Assembly (NCBI RefSeq): GCF_003095395.1
Contig: NZ_QEIJ01000009.1
Span: 1-64,000 of the forward strand
Length of the DNA: 64,000 nucleotides
Direction: 5' to 3'
DNA from: Microbacterium sp. Gd 4-13
GTDB taxonomy: Bacteria; Actinomycetota; Actinomycetes; Actinomycetales; Microbacteriaceae
Shown piece after piece: positions 31,961-40,811 of the stretch (position 1 is the first letter of the stretch; each line of letters opens with the position of its first letter). Position numbers and translations under genes: made by a program. The notes beneath the pieces were generated by a model. That model saw only the letters and a list, made by a program, of their open reading frames with translations. It made no database searches and had not been told where the DNA came from.

Positions 31961-34900
31961 ATGAATCGATTGGATGCACCGACGCGACCGCGCTTGGTGA
32001 TCAGCACCCTCACCGGTCTCGTACTTGCTGCGAGCCTACTGAGCGCTCCCGTGCCTGCGAACGCCGCGGCACCGGTGACGGTCGCGGGAATGAACCTCGA
32101 CGCCGGCGGCACCGCGGTCATCAACGACGTCCACACCGAAGACGTAGCCCCCGGCCTCGTCCACCTGTCGTACGAACGCCTCGACCCCGCCGGATGGCAG
32201 CAGATCGACGTCCTCAAGGCCGAACTGTCCGACGACACGGTGAAGATGAAGTACCTCACCCCCGAGACCGTCTCCGGCACCGGGGCGACCGTCACCGAAC
32301 TGGTGGAACGAGGCGGGGCGATCGCGGGTGTCAACCTCGACCGCTTCGACATCAACAACTCCTGGGCCGCGGCCGGTTGGGGCATCAGCGACGGCGAGAT
32401 CATCAAGTCGGGTAACCCGAACGAGGCCGAGGCCAGCGTAGGAATGACCGCCGGTGGTCTGGGCGCCCTGGTCGACCTCGTTCTGGAGGGCAACGTCACC
32501 TTCGACGACGCCACCACCGCGCGCCTCACCACCGTCAACACCTCGAACGTGGTGGACGGCATCGCTCTCTACAACTCGCAGTGGGGTTCCCACACGCGCA
32601 CCGCGCGGTGGCTCGCTACCCCTGCCGCCGGAGTGGAGGTCTGGATCGGTGCTGACGGCGGCGTCCGATCGGTCTCCGACACCGTGGGTGAAGGACCCAT
32701 CCCCGAGGACGTCCAGGTTCTCGTCGCCCGGGACGGATCGGCAGAAGCCAACCGCCTCCTCGCGCTCCGCGCGGGCGATAAGGTCGGCATTTCTTACGGC
32801 ATCCGTGACAACGGACTCGATATGGCCGAAGCGGGTGGCGCCTGGCATCGGCTCGTCGCCGACGGTGCGGCAATCCCTCGCTCCGACGAGCACGCCACGA
32901 CGCTGAACCCGCGCACGATGATCGGATTCAGCCAAGACAAACGCACCGCCTACTTCGTCGTCGTCGACGGGCGCCAGGCCACAGCGGCCGGCATGCAGTT
33001 CACCCAGATGAGCAAGCTCATGCTCGAGCTCGGCGCCCACGACGCGATCAGCGCGGACGGGGGCGGCTCGTCGCAGATGAACGTGCGGGAGGCCGGTTCC
33101 ACGTCTACAACGATCGCGAACTCGCCCTCCGACGGTTACGAGCGCCGCGACGGCGACGGCATGGGTCTCGTCCTCGCTCGTCCCGGCTCCGGCGCTCTGG
33201 CCGGATTCGATCTCGACCCGCTGTTCGACGACGGCAACGGGGTACGAGCGTTCCCCGGGCTGAGCCGCACGGTACAGGCCGCTGCGTTCGACGAAACGAA
33301 GTCGTCAGTTTCCGCCGCCGTGAAGACCTGGACGTCGGGCGACGAATCGATCGCCACGTTGAGCACCGAGGGTGGCCACGGTGTGGTTCGGGGTATCTCG
33401 GAGGGACGCACGTCGCTTTCGGCATCACGCGACCGCGCAGTCGCCACCGCCGACCTCTCGGTGATCGGTGACCTGGACCGCCTCACGACCGACCAGACCA
33501 CGATCAACCTCGAGACGAGGGGGTCGAGTTCAATCATCACGCTCACCGGCCACGATGAGAGCGGTTTCACCGCGCCCGTTGAATCGCGCGACGTGAAGGT
33601 GATCAACCCGAGTCCCGGAGTTTTCTCCGTGCAGCCGACGGACGACGGTCGGTTCTCCGTCACGGCGATCGGCGACGTCGGAAGCGCGACTCTTGCATTC
33701 GAGGTTGGTGAGGTGCGCACCGAGGTCGCTGTCGCGGTTCCTCTCGAACTGCGAGTGATCGACGACTTCAGCGACATCAGCGGCTGGGCCACGGCGCACG
33801 ACCGCGCAGCCACCGGAGGGATCGAGCCCGGGGAAGGTCACGAGGGCAGCCCCAGCATCCGATTGAACTATGACTTCACGCAGTCCACCGGAACCCGCGG
33901 CCGGTACGCGGTTGCACCCGGCGCCCCTGGCAACGGGGCGACGGGCGGCATCGACATCCCCGGCCGCCCCCAGAAGCTCTCGGTCTGGGTAAAGGGCGAC
34001 GGCAACGGTTCGCTGTTGCGTCTGCAGGTGATGCAGGCCAACGGTGTGCGCAACTGGATCGACGGGCCCGGCGGCTCGCAGTCGCTCCATGCGACGTGGA
34101 CCGGCTGGCAGCGCGTGGACTTCCTCGTCCCGGAGTCGTTCTCCTTCCCACTCAAGCTCGAGCGAATCCGCGCGCTCGAGACGGTTGCGGCCAAGCAGTA
34201 CCGTGGATCGCTCGAGTTCTCGAAGATCTACGCGTACCTGCCCCCGGAGGGCGTGCAGGCGCCCACCGTCGAGCGCGCAGAAGACCCCACAGTGGTGAGC
34301 GCCGGCGCGACCGATGATGACCAGGTGCGTGTCGCAGTGATGTCGGACACACAGTTCGTCGCCCGGGAGCCGAACGCGTTCCAGGTCGAAGGAGCTCGCA
34401 AAGCGCTGCGCGAGATCGTCGGTCAGAAACCGGACGTGCTCCTGATCAACGGCGACCTAGTCGACGAGGCCTCGGCCGCGGACTTCGACCTCGCCCGACG
34501 GGTGCTGGACGAGGAACTCGCCGGAGTGGACTTCCCGTGGCACTACATTCCGGGTAACCACGAGATCATGGGCGGACCGCTCAGCAACTTCCGCGACGAG
34601 TTCGGCAGCACCAACGGCACGATCGACGTGGAAGGCACGCGCATCGTCATGCTCGACTCCTCGTCAGGGAAGCTGATGACCGACTTCGCTCAGGTGCAGA
34701 TGCTGCGGTCGCAACTCGATGCGGCAGCGGCCGACGAGTCGGTCAGCGGTGTCCTCGTCGTCTCGCACATGCCGACGAACGACCCCCTCCCCACCAAGGG
34801 CAGCCAGCTGACCGACCGGAACGAGGCCCAGCTCCTCGATGACTGGCTGCAGGAATTCCGCGCAGACAGCGGCAAGTCGATCGCGTCGATCGCGAGCCAT

Positions 34901-35680
34901 GTCGGCGCGTTCCACACCACGAGCGTCGAAGGCGTGCCCTACGTCGTGAACGGCAACTCCGGCAAAGACCCGGCCTCTTCACCGTCCGACGGTGGCTTCA
35001 CGGGGTGGACGATGCTCGGAATCGATCCTTCGGAAGGGCTCTGGGAGCAGAGCGACGAGAGCTGGCTCGAGGTCGAAACCAAACCCCGTGTCGACGAGAA
35101 CGGTCTGACTATTTCGGCTCCGGCCTCGCTCGGCACCCGAGAGTCGGCCTCGCTCTCGGCCGAGTTCATTCAGGACGCAGGCCATGACGGGCGCACGGTT
35201 CCGGTCGCCTGGCCGGTTTCGTCCCGCTGGGGCGGATCGGGCGTGCACGTAGGCGACGCCGATGATGCCCCCGCCGATGCCGTCGTCGCCGTCGACCCCG
35301 ATGCCGGTACCGTGACGGGGCTTCGTGGGGGGATCGCCTCGATCGAGGTGACCGTCAACGGTCGCACCGCTAGCGCGAGCATCGAGGTCCGGCCCGAGCT
35401 GCAGGTGGAGGCGACCGCATCCACGCGCACGCTTGCGGGGAAGCAGTACGTGACCGTCGTCGCGACGAACCGCGACAGCGTGCCGATGGAGGTCGTGATC
35501 TCCACCCCGTTCGGGTCCAAGTCGTTCGCGACCGTGGCACCGGGCAAGTCGGCCAGCGTATCGATCAACTCGCGGGCGGGCTCGATCGACGCAGGCGAGG
35601 CGACCGTGACGTTCACGGGCGTCGTGGACGGTCAGAGCCGCACCGTGGTGCAGACCGCGTCGTACGCAGCCCGTCCCTGA
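31961..35680 (+). CDS. Secreted phosphodiester glycosidase / calcineurin-like phosphoesterase fusion, paralog 2
   Basis: This 1239-residue protein is collinear with the one at 26598: signal peptide ending ANA (~35), NAGPA-type domain with SADGGGSSQMN (D366), Ig-like strands, binding module (KLSVWVKGDGNG), and a metallophosphoesterase with SDTQ (D796), GDLVDE (D832), GNHE (865-868), SHMPT and SHVGAFH. A C-terminal tail repeats TRTLAGKQYVTVVATN and PGKSASVSINS. The two differ through most of the middle modules, so they may act on different glycan partners. The ATG at 31961 was chosen over an overlapping TTG two codons earlier. It starts three bases after the DUF916 stop, so the two are co-transcribed. 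Confidence 0.8.
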   Translation: MNRLDAPTRPRLVISTLTGLVLAASLLSAPVPANAAAPVTVAGMNLDAGGTAVINDVHTEDVAPGLVHLSYERLDPAGWQQIDVLKAELSDDTVKMKYLTPETVSGTGATVTELVERGGAIAGVNLDRFDINNSWAAAGWGISDGEIIKSGNPNEAEASVGMTAGGLGALVDLVLEGNVTFDDATTARLTTVNTSNVVDGIALYNSQWGSHTRTARWLATPAAGVEVWIGADGGVRSVSDTVGEGPIPEDVQVLVARDGSAEANRLLALRAGDKVGISYGIRDNGLDMAEAGGAWHRLVADGAAIPRSDEHATTLNPRTMIGFSQDKRTAYFVVVDGRQATAAGMQFTQMSKLMLELGAHDAISADGGGSSQMNVREAGSTSTTIANSPSDGYERRDGDGMGLVLARPGSGALAGFDLDPLFDDGNGVRAFPGLSRTVQAAAFDETKSSVSAAVKTWTSGDESIATLSTEGGHGVVRGISEGRTSLSASRDRAVATADLSVIGDLDRLTTDQTTINLETRGSSSIITLTGHDESGFTAPVESRDVKVINPSPGVFSVQPTDDGRFSVTAIGDVGSATLAFEVGEVRTEVAVAVPLELRVIDDFSDISGWATAHDRAATGGIEPGEGHEGSPSIRLNYDFTQSTGTRGRYAVAPGAPGNGATGGIDIPGRPQKLSVWVKGDGNGSLLRLQVMQANGVRNWIDGPGGSQSLHATWTGWQRVDFLVPESFSFPLKLERIRALETVAAKQYRGSLEFSKIYAYLPPEGVQAPTVERAEDPTVVSAGATDDDQVRVAVMSDTQFVAREPNAFQVEGARKALREIVGQKPDVLLINGDLVDEASAADFDLARRVLDEELAGVDFPWHYIPGNHEIMGGPLSNFRDEFGSTNGTIDVEGTRIVMLDSSSGKLMTDFAQVQMLRSQLDAAAADESVSGVLVVSHMPTNDPLPTKGSQLTDRNEAQLLDDWLQEFRADSGKSIASIASHVGAFHTTSVEGVPYVVNGNSGKDPASSPSDGGFTGWTMLGIDPSEGLWEQSDESWLEVETKPRVDENGLTISAPASLGTRESASLSAEFIQDAGHDGRTVPVAWPVSSRWGGSGVHVGDADDAPADAVVAVDPDAGTVTGLRGGIASIEVTVNGRTASASIEVRPELQVEATASTRTLAGKQYVTVVATNRDSVPMEVVISTPFGSKSFATVAPGKSASVSINSRAGSIDAGEATVTFTGVVDGQSRTVVQTASYAARP

Positions 35681-35685
35681 CCAGA

Positions 35686-35733
35686 ACGAAGTCGGTCGGT
35701 GCCCGCGATATTGCGGGCGCCGGCCGGCTTCGT
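35686..35733 (+). terminator. Imperfect long hairpin after paralog 2
   Basis: The arms ACGAAGTCGGTCGG...CCGGCCGGCTTCGT, with an inner CCGC/GCGG pair, form a 48-base structure that starts five bases after the stop. There is no T-run. It is a plausible end of the surface operon. Confidence 0.5.
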
Positions 35734-35774
35734 CGTTCGCGCCTATCGACGCCCTGCCGACTCGGAATGACCGC

Positions 35775-35993
35775 ATGCGATACCGTCGCGCCGTGTCCTC
35801 TGCACGTACATTGCGCGTCGTACGCGCCTCGTTCGCTGCGGACCCGGGGCTCATCAGCCTTCTCGGCTTCGCCATCGCGACCCTCACGGCCCAGCCCGCG
35901 CACGTAGGCGCGCGTCCGTGGGATGTCCTCGCGATCTGGGACGGCGGGAATGCGATCTACGGGGCATTGATCGGGGGCGCGATCGGAATCTAG
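35775..35993 (+). CDS. Possible small membrane-associated protein, 72 aa
   Basis: The frame begins MRYRRAVSSARTLRVV, with a basic helix, and contains a moderately hydrophobic stretch (GLISLLGFAIATL). It ends NAIYGALIGGAIGI, a Gly-rich hydrophobic end typical of a second short membrane helix. Composition fits coding DNA. No family is recognised and no clear ribosome site is seen. Confidence 0.35.
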   Translation: MRYRRAVSSARTLRVVRASFAADPGLISLLGFAIATLTAQPAHVGARPWDVLAIWDGGNAIYGALIGGAIGI

Positions 35994-36072
35994 CCCGCCG
36001 AGGAGCAGCCGACATCGAGTCCGCTGTGGAGAAGTTTTATGCAGTCCGCAGCCGCGACCGTATCCTCCATTC

Positions 36073-36183
36073 ATGCGCCACAATGTCATTTCGATCCGCC
36101 CGTCGCTTGACGATTCCTGGCTCACGACGGAGCCTCAACTGCACGCCTTCGACAGCGAGACCCCCATCCCGGATCAGGCGTAG
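36073..36183 (+). CDS. Possible small protein, 36 aa
   Basis: The frame MRHNVISIRPSLDDSWLTTE continues to a TAG 36 codons on. It overlaps the end of the convergent gene by ten bases. Composition is protein-like and not low complexity. There is no strong ribosome site, so the call is tentative. Confidence 0.25.
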   Translation: MRHNVISIRPSLDDSWLTTEPQLHAFDSETPIPDQA

Positions 36184-36434
36184 GCGCGGTGCACGTGCCA
36201 ATCGTCCTCGGTGCGGTAAACGTCGAACACCGCGCTCTCCCCTCCCGGGTCGGTGGCCTGGAACCTCCAGCCGTAGAGCCCGTGGTGCTTTTCGAGCGGC
36301 GCCGACCATACCGAGTCACGCAGCCGAGTGGGGGTGTCCGTGACGCGCCAGCGACGGCCGTTGTAGACCATCCTCGCGGGGATGTCGTTGATCAGCCATA
36401 GCGTGGTTTCGGGTGCCATCGTCGTCGCGCTCAT
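36174..36434 (-). CDS. Conserved hypothetical protein, 86 aa
   Basis: This small soluble protein begins MSATTMAPETTLWLIND and has a compact beta-rich pattern (ARMVYNGRRWRVTDTPTRL, GLYGWRFQATDPGGESAVFD, DDWHVHRAYA). This '...WRVTDTPTRLR...W' layout is frequent in Microbacteriaceae as a small stand-alone protein resembling DUF6504-like families. The start was set at the ATG giving MSATT. The function is unknown. Confidence 0.6.
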   Translation of the reverse strand: MSATTMAPETTLWLINDIPARMVYNGRRWRVTDTPTRLRDSVWSAPLEKHHGLYGWRFQATDPGGESAVFDVYRTEDDWHVHRAYA

Positions 36435-36498
36435 GGCATCCGAGAATAGAACATAGATACGAATGCGGCTAGTCTCACCATCGTGAGAGGAGGTTGCC

Positions 36499-36825
36499 GT
36501 GGGCACGAACAAGCGGTACCCCCACGTCTACGACAAGCTCATGGATCAGCGCATCCTCGAACGTATCGCCCGCGAAGACGGCCCCCTGCAGTCGCTCACT
36601 CGGGAGGAGCTCGAGTTGGACACCGAGCCGGTCACGCGCGACCCGAAACCTCGGGCAGTGAAGGCGTGGGTGCGCTTCGGCACTACTCCTGTGCGCGTCG
36701 ACGCCGTCGTGCTCGAGTGGACGTCTCAGGCCGTGAAGATCCGGTTTGAGGTTGGCGGAAAGACGCTCGAGACAGCACTGTGGGCGTCTGCCGTACGAGA
36801 AACGCGTCCTCGAACGCAGTCCTAG
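36499..36825 (+). CDS. Conserved hypothetical protein, 108 aa (paralog of 63584-63868)
   Basis: The protein starts with GTG after AGAGGAGG. It has an N-terminal helix (YDKLMDQRILERIAREDGPL), a Leu/Glu-rich turn, and a beta domain (AWVRFGTTPVRVDAVVLEWT, AVKIRFEVGGKTLETALWAS). About 60% of residues match the gene at 63584 by eye. In both places the gene is followed by a minus-strand membrane-protein gene or its remnant, so the pair was duplicated together. No domain name is recognised. Confidence 0.6.
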   Translation: MGTNKRYPHVYDKLMDQRILERIAREDGPLQSLTREELELDTEPVTRDPKPRAVKAWVRFGTTPVRVDAVVLEWTSQAVKIRFEVGGKTLETALWASAVRETRPRTQS

Positions 36826-36836
36826 ACGCACCGCGT

Positions 36837-37101
36837 GCTACCGCTGCGACTGCCGGAAGCGGCGCGTGTATACCGCGGCTGCGATCGCGAGTCCGGTCGC
36901 AGCGATACCCGCTGGCAGCAGCAATGACCGACACGACGCTCAGCGTCCCTCGCCCCAGCATGCTCTCCACGGGATGAGGCTCGCTGCGGTGCACACGAAG
37001 CTGACGAGGGCTAAGACGGTCCACTGTCGGCCGCTGTAGCGCAGCACGCGCACCCCGGCACCGTCATGCCACCACAACCGCAGCGCCTCGAGGACCCTCA
37101 C
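36837..37101 (-). pseudogene. Frameshifted small membrane protein (homolog of 63872-64000)
   Basis: From a GTG at 37101 the frame reads RVLEALRLWWHDGAGVRVL, a membrane helix (WTVLALVSFVCTAASLI), and stops near 36940. Another frame then continues LLPAGIAATGLAIAAAVYTRR and stop. That matches LLVPAGLAATAFAIAAGVLT of the gene entering at the right edge of the window. The gene is therefore broken by at least one frameshift. Confidence 0.55.
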
Positions 37102-37300
37102 GTGCGCCTCCCTCTACCCCAGCTGCCGAACGTAGAGGACGACCTCGTCGGCCAGGATCTTGAGCGCACGTTGTCGAACGCCGGTCGCGAGCTGGCGGCG
37201 TCGACCTCGACGTGGCTCACAATCTCCTCGTCGCGACGCCGGTGCGCGAGTTCCCGCAGCATGCGCTCATTATCCGCCGGCAGCCCACGGTACAGAGAAT

Positions 37301-37331
37301 GCCCCCGGCCGCGAGAGAGTCGGCCGGGGGC
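37301..37331 (-). terminator. Hairpin terminator of ssb
   Basis: Perfect 11-base arms (GCCCCCGGCCG / CGGCCGGGGGC) enclose a 9-base loop. The hairpin lies 15 bases beyond the stop of the single-stranded DNA-binding protein gene. No T-run. Confidence 0.6.
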
Positions 37332-37345
37332 TCGTCACGGTTGGT

Positions 37346-37711
37346 CTACTGGTTGGTGTCCGGGCGGGCGTTGCGGATGACGGTGACGGTTGCTCGAGCG
37401 AGGTCGGCGCCGATGGTGTCGGCCTCGATGATCCGGCCGTACTGCTTGTTGCCCTCGTCGCCCCAGCTCGAGGTGTGCTCACGCCCGGTGATCACCACGG
37501 CGTCACCCTTCCGCAGCGATGCGGCGACGTTCTCGCCGAACTCGAACCGGGCCTCGACGAAGTGCGTCGTTGGAGTCTCGTGGGCCTGCCACTTGCCCTG
37601 CCGGTACTCCCCCGTGTTCTCGATGACGCGGAGCTTGGTGATCTGGATGCTTCCGGCCTGCACGACCTCGGGGTCGGCTGCCAGGTTTCCGGTGATGGTG
37701 CGAACAGACAT
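37346..37711 (-). CDS. ssb: Single-stranded DNA-binding protein
   Basis: This is a 121-residue OB-fold protein with the typical order of SSB strands: TITGNLAADPEVVQAG, KLRVIENTGEY, THFVEARFEFGENVAASLRKGDAVVITGREHTSSW (residue order; parts quoted), YGRIIEADTIGADL. It lacks the acidic C-terminal tail (DDDIPF-like) that recruits partner proteins, ending RNARPDTNQ. That is usual for plasmid- or phage-borne small SSBs. AAGGAG before the ATG at 37711 fixes the start. Confidence 0.85.
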   Translation of the reverse strand: MSVRTITGNLAADPEVVQAGSIQITKLRVIENTGEYRQGKWQAHETPTTHFVEARFEFGENVAASLRKGDAVVITGREHTSSWGDEGNKQYGRIIEADTIGADLARATVTVIRNARPDTNQ

Positions 37712-37770
37712 GCGTTTCTCCTTATCGGTTACTTGTCGGTGGACGGAATTATCGACGGGGGAAGTATTCG

Positions 37771-38005
37771 TCACTCTCGCAGCGCTGGGTAACTCGACCA
37801 GATTCCTCCGCTGCGACCCCGTCGTTGTTCCGCGGTGTGGAGGGTGACGCCGAGCGTGTCCGCGACTATCGACGCCGGTAGCTGAGCGGCGAGTAGGTCC
37901 AGTCGCGTGGTTCGCGCGTGGCGAATTCGGATGCCGTTTTCGGAGAGGCGGAGTCGTGCGTAAGCGGGGCTGAGGTGTTCCCCAGGCATGATTCCCTCAC
38001 CGACA
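37771..38005 (-). pseudogene. C-terminal remnant of a tyrosine-recombinase-like protein
   Basis: The readable part (LSPAYARLRLSENGIRIRHA, TTRLDLLAAQLPASIVADTL, GVTLHTAEQ) matches the end of actinobacterial integrase-like proteins, where a similar 'R..RHARTTRLLDLAAQLPA..VADLLGI' tail is common. The N-terminal and catalytic parts are missing. An N-terminal integrase-like piece appears at 62920. Confidence 0.5.
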
Positions 38006-38021
38006 TCACCGACCCGGCTGA

Positions 38022-38486
38022 CTAGACTGCCCACAACCATTCACAATTCAAACGCCGAAACCGTTCAGAATTCGAGCGCCGCCGACAGACCCCTCCGGTC
38101 TCGTGACTGGCGTTCACGCCGGGTACCTGTGAATCCGTCGACACGCTGTCCTGAGGCGCGGGACCAAAATTCGTAGTGTGGTCGAGCGGAGATTTCCCGA
38201 GGATCTTCCGCGCGACATCCAGAGTTGCGAGCGCTTCCCCGAAGATGAGCGGGTCTAAGTGCTTCATGTTGATGTGGACCAACTTCTGATCCTGAGGATC
38301 GTGCTCGACTCGGAGCGCGCAAGCGGAGCAAATCGGTTCAATTTCTCGACAAGTTGAGCGATACAGTGCCCGTCGGCGGGAATGATCAGTTCCGCTTGCG
38401 TCAACGATTCCCGATCGTGGTGGCGAGGACGATGCCCCAACCTGTTGTTCTCTCGTGGGAGGGGCATCGTCCTGGCCGTTGGGCGC
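38022..38486 (-). other. Degenerate region, unrecognised protein fragment
   Basis: A minus-strand frame reads REIEPICSACALRVEHDPQD then MKHLDPLIFGEALATLDVAR and KILGKSPLDHTTNFG. It is protein-like, but I recognise no family. Flanking frames are broken. It lies between the integrase remnant and the alcohol dehydrogenase and probably marks an insertion scar. Confidence 0.3.
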
Positions 38487-39530
38487 TCAGCCCTTCGAGG
38501 AGGGTGCTCCCGGGACCAGCACGGCCCGTCCGGGGATCTGACCGGTGGCGAGGCGTTCGAACACTTCGTTGATTTCCGAAAGTGGGTGTCGTTCAATCGC
38601 CGATACCAGGCGCCCAGAGCGGGCTAGCGCGAGTACCTCCTCGAGTTCATTCCGGGTACCCCAGTTGCTCGTCATCATCGCTGCTTCGGCGGCGAAGCGG
38701 AAGAACGAGAACGGGAAGCTGCCGCCCGCGAGCCCGACGAGCACAAAGATACCGAGTCGGTCCACCGCTCCAGCGCCAAGGGCCATGGTCGTGTCGATTC
38801 CGACAAAGTCAAGAACAGCCGCTACCCCGTCCCGGCCGGCGGCAGTGCGAATCTGTTCCGCGGCATCAGCATCTCGGGGGTCGACGGTGACGTCGGCGCC
38901 GAGCTCGCGTGCGGTCTGACGCTTCTTCTCGTCGGTGTCGACGACAATCACCTTTGCCGGGGAGAGCAGCTTCAGGAACTGGACCCCGTACTGGCCGAGC
39001 CCTCCAGCGCCGATCAAGACCGCGCTAGTGCCGGGCACGAGGTGGGGCAGTGCCTTCTTGACCGCCGAGTAAGGCGTGAGGGCTGCATCGGTGAGAGCGG
39101 CTGCTTCTACCGGGTCGAGTCCGTCTGCCGGGAGCAAATGCCGCACGGACGGCACGACCATGTACTCCGCATACCCGCCTTCTGGGCCCATGCCGCCCCA
39201 CAGGAATGTGTTGCAGAGCTGTTCCTTTCCTCCCAGGCAGAAACGGCAGTGACCGCAGCCCCAGCCGCCGAACACGACGACCGCGTCGCCGACCTCGAAC
39301 CCGTTGCCTTCTGCGCCGGGACCGAAGGACTCGATCCAGCCTGCATTCTCATGACCCAAGGTGTGGGGGAAAGCGACACCCGGAATCTCGCCGGACTTGA
39401 CGTGCAGGTCGGAGTGGCATGCCCCGGATCCACCGATTCGTATCAGGACCTCCCCAGGTCCAGGTTCTGGAGTCGGGATGTCCTCGATGACGAAATCCGA
39501 CCCTACTTTGTTCAGTCGTGCTGCTTTCAT
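38487..39530 (-). CDS. Zinc-dependent alcohol dehydrogenase (MDR family)
   Basis: This is a 347-residue NAD(P)-dependent medium-chain dehydrogenase. The catalytic zinc site includes GACHSDLH (Cys38) and GHEN. The structural zinc lobe is GCGHCRFCLGGKEQLC, with four cysteines. The Rossmann fingerprint is GAGGLGQYG with VDTDEKK after it. The enzyme resembles NAD-dependent alcohol dehydrogenases acting on aliphatic or aromatic alcohols. The upstream gene on the same strand is a TetR regulator 124 bases away, so substrate-responsive control is likely. Its exact substrate cannot be deduced. Confidence 0.85.
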   Translation of the reverse strand: MKAARLNKVGSDFVIEDIPTPEPGPGEVLIRIGGSGACHSDLHVKSGEIPGVAFPHTLGHENAGWIESFGPGAEGNGFEVGDAVVVFGGWGCGHCRFCLGGKEQLCNTFLWGGMGPEGGYAEYMVVPSVRHLLPADGLDPVEAAALTDAALTPYSAVKKALPHLVPGTSAVLIGAGGLGQYGVQFLKLLSPAKVIVVDTDEKKRQTARELGADVTVDPRDADAAEQIRTAAGRDGVAAVLDFVGIDTTMALGAGAVDRLGIFVLVGLAGGSFPFSFFRFAAEAAMMTSNWGTRNELEEVLALARSGRLVSAIERHPLSEINEVFERLATGQIPGRAVLVPGAPSSKG

Positions 39531-39654
39531 AATGTGCTTCCTTTTCTGTTCACAGATACGCCATTAGCGGGCCTTGTTGGGGATGATGGTTTGCGGTCGC
39601 CTGGTTGCCCTGCGATCGCAGGAGGCGACTTGTCGAAGCGCCAGTGTTGTTCGA

Positions 39655-40320
39655 TCAGGGCGTTGAGTTCGCACCTCCCGTCGACGTCAGGTTCGCGTGG
39701 CGAGGCGGGCTGCCCACCTCGGGGAGACGGCGCGGGGTGGCAACGAGAGGTCCCGACGTGAATTGTGCGAGGGTCCGCACGTAAGCGATCTCCGGATCAG
39801 CGCCCGCTGTGACCATGTCCTCGAGGGCGATCCGAATCGAACTCGCCACGGCAGCGGCAGCCGCGCGGGCGGCGACAGAGTCCGCCGCCAACCCGAGCCG
39901 GGGCGCCAACACGGGCGCGACCGACAGCTCACCGTCATGAACCCTTCTCATGAACACCGACCACATCTCCGAGTTGCGGAACACGAGGGGAAACAGCTGC
40001 AAAGTGCGCTCGGCCGATTCGCCCAGCAAGCTTGCCCGGAACGCGAGGCGCAGCACCTCCGTCAAGGCGACGTCTGGATCCGTTTCGAAGATCACCGCGT
40101 TGAAACGTCGAATGGACCAGTCGAACACTGGCCCAACCGACTCAGCCTTGACCGGAAAGTACCGATAAAACGTTCGCTGCGAAATGCCGATCTCGCTCGC
40201 GATCTCTGTGATCGTCAGGTCCGTGGTGCCGCGGGCGCTGAACAGTGCGCAGCATTTTTCCGATGCGCGAAGGCGCGCGCCCTCTCGCGGCTCGATTTCG
40301 CGCTCCATCACGGCGGTCAT
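39655..40320 (-). CDS. TetR-family transcriptional regulator
   Basis: This 221-residue regulator has an N-terminal HTH (TITEIASEIGISQRTFYRYFPVK) and a helical ligand-binding domain (VALTEVLRLAFRASLLG, ARAAAAAVASSIRIALEDM). I placed the start at the ATG giving MTAVMEREIEPREG, because upstream in-frame sequence carries no homology. A perfect 15-base palindrome sits 12 bases before this start and suggests autoregulation. It probably controls the adjacent alcohol dehydrogenase. Confidence 0.8.
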   Translation of the reverse strand: MTAVMEREIEPREGARLRASEKCCALFSARGTTDLTITEIASEIGISQRTFYRYFPVKAESVGPVFDWSIRRFNAVIFETDPDVALTEVLRLAFRASLLGESAERTLQLFPLVFRNSEMWSVFMRRVHDGELSVAPVLAPRLGLAADSVAARAAAAAVASSIRIALEDMVTAGADPEIAYVRTLAQFTSGPLVATPRRLPEVGSPPRHANLTSTGGANSTP

Positions 40321-40332
40321 GCTACACCTGCC

Positions 40333-40347
40333 TGGCAGAAACTGCCA
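40333..40347. promoter_or_regulatory. Candidate TetR operator TGGCAGAAACTGCCA
   Basis: The palindrome TGGCAG-AAA-CTGCCA is perfect over both 6-base arms. It lies 12 bases before the TetR start codon, where repressor binding would block its promoter. Confidence 0.5.
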
Positions 40348-40566
40348 CGGCCTACTTAGGTACGAAGTCTCCCTCGCTGGAGGTTCCACCCTGCAGCAGA
40401 TCTCCAATCACATCCGGCCCTCAGTTCCCGCCGGCATCGCTGCCTTCGTGTCGTGGGGCGCAGATCTATACGCAGCCTCTTACTGCATCGGTGAGCAAGG
40501 ATCTTGTTCACTCAATGTCGGGCTCGTGTGTCCGTCAGCGGATCACTCACGGGCGGGCTGCGCACG
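40348..40566. other. Non-coding spacer upstream of tetR
   Basis: About 220 bases with no convincing gene on either strand. It must contain the tetR promoter. The right part joins two unrelated gene fragments. Confidence 0.35.
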
Positions 40567-40752
40567 CTAAGACCTCGCTGCCTCTTCTTCAGCGACGGTC
40601 CCTACAGGTTCCGCGATCTTCACGACGATGTCTCGCACCGGTTCCTCCGCCGTGCTGAACCCTCCACGAGGGGCAAGCGTCGGGCTCACCTGGTCGAGTT
40701 CTTCGAATGTCACGCCATGCATAGCCGGGACGAGAAGGCTTCGGCGGAGCAA
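40567..40752 (-). pseudogene. C-terminal fragment of an unrecognised protein
   Basis: The frame reads LLVPAMHGVTFEELDQVSP, TLAPRGGFSTAEEPVRDIVV, KIAEPVGTVAEEEAARS, then a stop. It has the look of a conserved protein end with ordinary coding composition. I cannot name the family. Upstream sequence on that strand is unrelated, so it is a fragment. Confidence 0.3.
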
Positions 40753-40811
40753 GGCGCTCTATTCATTGCTCCCTATGCTCCCGTCGGCACGTTGGACCCG
40801 ATTACCTCCGG

